Shown: positions 59,826 to 64,000 of the stretch, in pieces
Position numbering within the stretch: position 1 is the first letter of the stretch
Layout of the letters: each line of letters starts with the position of its first letter
Assembly: GCA_019722365.1 (NCBI GenBank)
Contig: JADFUC010001770.1
Location: forward strand, 1 to 64,000
Source: Lithospermum erythrorhizon
Taxonomy: Eukaryota > Streptophyta > Magnoliopsida > Boraginales > Boraginaceae
Length of the DNA: 64,000 bases
Reading direction: 5' to 3'
Position numbers and translations under genes: made by a program
The notes under the pieces: model-generated
Told to the model about the DNA's origin: nothing
Seen by the model: only the letters and a program-made list of their open reading frames with translations
Databases searched by the model: none

Positions 59826-60330
59826 AGCATAGTGAATTAATAATTAATTAATAAAATGTAAAATAATTAATTACATAAATATTAAATAATTAATTACATA
59901 AGAATGACTTAAATAATTAATTACATAAGAAATATTAAATAATTAATTACATAAGAATGAATAAAATAATAAGACAATTAAATATTTAATTACATAAGAA
60001 TGAATTAAATAATTAAGTATATAAGAAATATTAAATAATTAATTGCATAAGAATGAATTAATTACATAAGACAATTAAATATTTAATTACATAAGAATGA
60101 ATTAAATAATTAAGTATATAAAAATATTAAAAATTAATTACATAAGAATGAATTAGTACATAAGACAATTAAATATTTAGTACATAAGAATGAATTAAAT
60201 AATTAATTACGTAAGAAAGTATTGAATAATTAATTACATAAAAATGAAATAAATAATTAATTACATAAGAATGATAAGCGGATTCTGTAGAAAATAAATA
60301 ATTAATTCACATGAGAATGAATTAAATAAT
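59826..60330 (+). repeat. AT-rich minisatellite
   Basis: More than fifteen irregular copies of a 20-28 bp unit containing AATTAATTACATAAGAATGA stand head to tail. Units vary by short deletions (for example AATATTTAATTACATAAG and AATTAAGTATATAAG). The unit is 80-90% A+T. Confidence 0.85.
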
Positions 60331-62840
60331 GATGAGAATGGCTAAAAGCGAGTTTTCTCAGATAGAACGATATGCAGCGGCGTGGTTGTCTGCCGTGTGT
60401 ACGTTGAATAAGTTGATTTTTACATATTGATTTACTTGGCAGGTTGAGCGTATAGATCACGTTTTTCCAATAAATCTTGTCGGAGGATAGGATGATCAAT
60501 CTTTGCTCATGTGTAAACTACAATTAAATTTGACAAAATTAATTATCTGATATGTAAGCGAAGTGATTCGTAATTTGAGAGAGGCTCTATTGAGATTTCC
60601 TAAAATACAGTGTTACGTTGGTGATTAAAAACGATCTAAGATAGTTGGAAGACAAGTTGTTCACTGCGGCGATTTTTTAAGCCACCCTCAGCGATAACCA
60701 TTGGAAATTCTTTGTCGGAGCTTTTTCTTAAATATAGGTGTATGTGCTTCAAAGGAGGAATGCTAATCCTCGATGGATGTAATTGTAGTACATGTGAGTA
60801 GGCCAATGTGTTAAATCGAATGTAAGCTGTGGCTTTGAATCAGGCCTCTGTACATTTCTTCCAATTCCCCGTTTATTAGATGAAAAGCTTTCATTGATAT
60901 TTTTCTGACGAGGTTCCTGAAAAGGTTAGTGTGCAATATTGTTGTCCGGATCCTAGTTCCACTATACCTCAAACAAATTAGGTAGATGTTTATAACAAAA
61001 CAAGCGAATTAATTTCATGTTTGTTAGAAAAGAAGCGAAATAAGTTAATGTTTATAATGAAACAGCCAGTGCGTGTATCTTGTTAAAAACAAGCGAATTG
61101 ACAGATGTTTCTGAGAAAGCAAGCGGAGTGGGTGCAATCTTTATTAAAATATAAGTAAAATAATTTGTTTGCATTTTCTTTCTTTATATATACTTATAAG
61201 ATGCATGTATTTGTTAAATGTAATAGTAATTTTATATCAAACTTTTATCGAAATTTAAAAGCATGAAACGATAACGGAGAAGCATAAATCACGTTTACGG
61301 TTTTGGTATTGGTAAAAGGAAGGTAAATATTTTTCATTTTGTCGATTTATTCGTATTTCTTATTTTTTTTTAGCCCAATTAATTATCTGATAGTTTTACA
61401 TCGAGTCTTAGGGCAAATCTTTGATGTAATGTCACATCGGCGTAAGAAAATACGTACCAATGAGTGTATTTGGTGTATGGTTCCTAACGTTGTCGAGATA
61501 AGATGTGGAATATCTTTCTTCGTAAGTTAAAATTTAAGAATTTTATCAAGTTTTTTTTAAATCGTCACCAACACACATATAGCGAATATACATTGTAAAA
61601 TGCGATGCCGGTTGAATTTGTGGGGATTACCGCCGAGGATTTGGCGTTTTTAAGCGTGTTGACACGATGTGTGACTCATTCTGAAGCGAGAATGGTAAAA
61701 TTTCTGGGATTGTGGGTGGCCAGAGTAGAATGCGTAGGCTGAGTTCGAGGACACAAATGAGACGTCAAAACCAAAACTGTCAAATTGTGGAAGTAGTAAC
61801 AACAAAATTTCACAATGTAATAAATAGTACTTTGATTCAATATCAATAAAGACCACGTTTTTTAAATATTAGTGTACGATTTTTTATTTTTTTTCATGTT
61901 TGATGACAAACTACCAATTTACGTTTATGTTTGTAACGAAAGAAGCTCGTTATTGTGGTGTTCGTATAGAAACAAGCGAATAAATCCAGTGTTTGTTGTG
62001 TTATAGCGAATTAAACTGTTAGGTATTAATCATAGATTGATTAAACCTTTGTTTTTCTACTCGCGGTTATAATTCGGCTTTGTTTTACTTAATGACAGCC
62101 AGATTCGCCGAGGTAAATAATAATAATTTCGCGCGATTCGTTTCTTGTTTGGTGTGTATATAACGAGTTGAGATCCGCTACTCGTCCACTATGTAATAGT
62201 CATGTTGGTAAATATATAAAACCTATATATACGTATCTTAGAATAAAAAACGCATTTTTTGTACTTAAATGAATTGTAATTAAAAAAAGGGCGAATGGCT
62301 CGGGCAATATTTCCGTTGCTAAAATTACCAGTCGATGTCACAGTTCCTTTGAGGCTATTTTCGATCCTTTAAAGTTAACATAGGATGCAAAATTGGTCGT
62401 TGTGTATTTTTGAGGTGAAATTGAATTTTCTTTATACTTTACTTTTAATTTTTGAGGTTATTTTTATCTTTAAACTGTTTGTATGTTTTAACGTCAAATT
62501 TCAGCTTTCACTTTATCATTATTTTTAAACATGCTTCCTTTCCTTCCAATAAATTATAAATTCCAAATCCAATAACTAATTATCAAAAAAACTCAAATCC
62601 TAAATACCTTATTATGCCTCAAATTGAAAAAATATTCAAAACCCAGATCCCAAAATACCCTATTATGCATCAAAATCGAGCACCCATGTCCCAGGTTCAA
62701 TCTGATCCTTATCAACAAAGCTTAAAAATAAATGCATCTCAAATGACACAAAGATTCAAACTTTCCCTCACTATTAACAAACACACCATAAAAAACAAAC
62801 AAAAACCCCAACTAATCCATACCCCAAAATGCCAAAAAAA
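60331..62840. other. Gene-free AT-rich stretch
   Basis: No recognisable gene. Small frames on both strands (for example 61339-61530, 61650-61856) have no domain. Recurrent AAACAAGCGAAT-type phrases appear at 60980-61110 and 61930-62030. From 62500 to 62860 the plus strand is C/A-rich, and a 131-codon frame there overlaps the minus-strand TIR1/AFB fragment and is rejected. Confidence 0.4.
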
Positions 62841-62859
62841 TATCAAATTAACATACATG

Positions 62860-63117
62860 CAATTAGCTGCAATAGCAGCAAGCCCATCAGTACTAACCCT
62901 CACAAGAACACAAAACAAGAAATCTTTGTACCATTTTAGTTGGATTTATTGCATAACAATTTCCGACAAAGATTTGCTTCCGACACCATCTTTCGATTTC
63001 GTACCATGATTTCCATACTAAGAAGACATTATTTTTGTCCTTGTCTGAATTCAAGAACGAGAAAACGTGCTCTAATACTTCCTTTGGAAATGATGAATAT
63101 GCCATTGATTTCTTCAT
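62860..63117 (-). pseudogene. TIR1/AFB auxin-receptor F-box fragment with internal deletion
   Basis: TIR1/AFB proteins are F-box subunits of SCF ubiquitin ligases that bind auxin and Aux/IAA repressors in the nucleus. The minus-strand frame opens with MKKSMAYSSFP and has the F-box EVLEHVFSFLNSDKDKNN and KSWYEIERWCRK, then FVGNCYAINP. It then jumps from VQRF to LVLCSCEG; in the family about 70 residues stand between these. A stop follows CEG. One frame over, the text continues STDGLAAIAANC, again family sequence, and reaches a TGCATGTATG that resembles a decayed exon/intron border. The remaining LRRs and auxin pocket are not in the window. As it stands, a 74-residue F-box-only frame with its own ATG remains open. 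Confidence 0.87.
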
Positions 63118-63233
63118 GTTGGTATGAAAAATTGATGTTTTTGGATCTGAATATGGATGGTGGTTATGGGGTGGTGATGGTGGGGGTGTTGTTACTGCCA
63201 GGGGTGCTGGAATGGGGTTAAAGGCATAAATGA

Positions 63234-63750
63234 TAAAGTGCTTGGCTAAACATTTTACATATAACTATAAGTTGAAATAAGAAAATGAGTAAATTAGCTT
63301 TTTTATTTCCCATTTTATAAATTAGTTTAGCAAAGTAATTTGTCTACCGATATTTAACTTATACTTTATTATCCTTCATTTATAATTTTTACTTATATAA
63401 ATTTTTTAACATTTTACTCTTTATTGAAAAAAATAATAAATGTTATATTTTAGTCACAAAATAAAAGTTTTATTTATAATTATTTTTTTATTCTTTTAAA
63501 TATTGAATTCTTAATTTATTAATATCGTAAAGATAAAAAATGAGATATAAATGAGATATGCTTTATAAGTCGTTTAAACTTTTCTGACTTTATAAAGTTA
63601 TTGTTATCGAGAAACGTCAAAAAAATTAATTATAAATTATGTTTACAAAACGAGTCGAAAGCAAGTTTGACGATTTATAAGTGGCCTAACACATAAGTTT
63701 GCGTTGTTCAGCATAAGTTAAAAAATAAACTTAGCCAAACACCGCTTTTA
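63234..63750. mobile_element. MITE-like element with GTTTGGCTAA termini
   Basis: The left end AAAGTGCTTGGCTAAAC and the right end, read on the opposite strand, AAAAGCGGTGTTTGGCTAAG form an inverted pair around a 517-bp AT-rich body. AACTTATA-type phrases lie inside both ends. No open frame. This type of terminus is common in plant MITEs, but superfamily and target duplication are not clear. Confidence 0.6.
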
Positions 63751-64000
63751 GATGATAGTTATTTAGTAGATGGATAATTTTAAAAACTTTTATGATGTTG
63801 TTTTTAAATTTGTGAACATAAAATTGATAATATTGTTCAATAAATTATTTTAAAATTGATATTTATTAAATAATTTGGTAATCATGAAAGATCTTACTAT
63901 TTTCTAAAATTATCTAAGAAACTTTTGTTTATAAACTAAAGTTGGGCAATTAATATACAAATAAATGTAAAAATATTAAGTTATATTTCCTTAGTTTGAT
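63751..64000. other. Gene-free AT-rich end of window
   Basis: About 250 bases of A/T-rich text with no gene or clear repeat. Confidence 0.5.

Noticed and set aside
62614..63009. 131-residue plus-strand protein
   Set aside because: It overlaps the minus-strand TIR1/AFB fragment, and its translation is low-complexity K/Q/T-rich sequence.

Overview
This window looks like repeat-rich plant nuclear DNA, most likely from a eudicot and probably an asterid. It holds two spliced nuclear housekeeping genes with GT-AG introns, surrounded by degraded Ty1/copia and Ty3/gypsy LTR retrotransposons, MITE-like inverted-repeat elements, a tRNA-derived SINE pair and AT-rich spacers. No rRNA gene, functional tRNA, CRISPR array or bacterial-type operon is visible.

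Layout. 1-6.6 kb: a decayed copia element on the minus strand (LTR and primer site near 5.65 kb, gag 4.4-5.6 kb, integrase and RT 1.6-3.0 kb) next to LTR-like DNA. 6.6-16.3 kb: decayed gypsy material, with a plus-strand integrase scrap at 8.9 kb and a minus-strand pol end at 13.0-13.9 kb that leads into a long LTR-like stretch. 16.6-16.9 kb: two SINE copies head to head. 19.3-23 kb: a FAR1/FRS-type DNA-binding domain fragment and a minus-strand copia gag with its primer site and LTR-like leader. 23.1-34.6 kb: a gypsy element with two ~2.46 kb LTRs and a degenerate gag-pol, preceded by a duplicated pol tail and a truncated third LTR. 34.6-42.7 kb: a copia element (LTR, primer site, protease, integrase) whose 3' LTR is a stub, a nested inverted-repeat element, and an oppositely oriented related LTR. 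44.8-48.2 kb: an intact six-exon gene for coatomer subunit zeta. 48.7-55.4 kb: a MITE split by a nest of LTRs that also contains a Mutator-like element carrying two exons of PRMT6. 55.9-59.5 kb: an eIF4A gene on the minus strand, with a 1.6 kb 5'UTR intron and a damaged last exon. 59.8-63.8 kb: AT-rich minisatellite, a TIR1/AFB-type auxin-receptor fragment that keeps only the F-box and one repeat scrap, and a final MITE.

The two housekeeping genes are independent: zeta-COP belongs to the COPI vesicle coat, and eIF4A is a translation-initiation helicase. The interest lies in the structure around them: gene fragments moved or trimmed (PRMT6, TIR1/AFB, FAR1), nested insertions whose order can be read, and repeat arrays inside LTRs and introns. 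All boundaries were read by eye. Copies of one repeat family differ by many short indels, so assembly error cannot be separated from real decay by reading alone.
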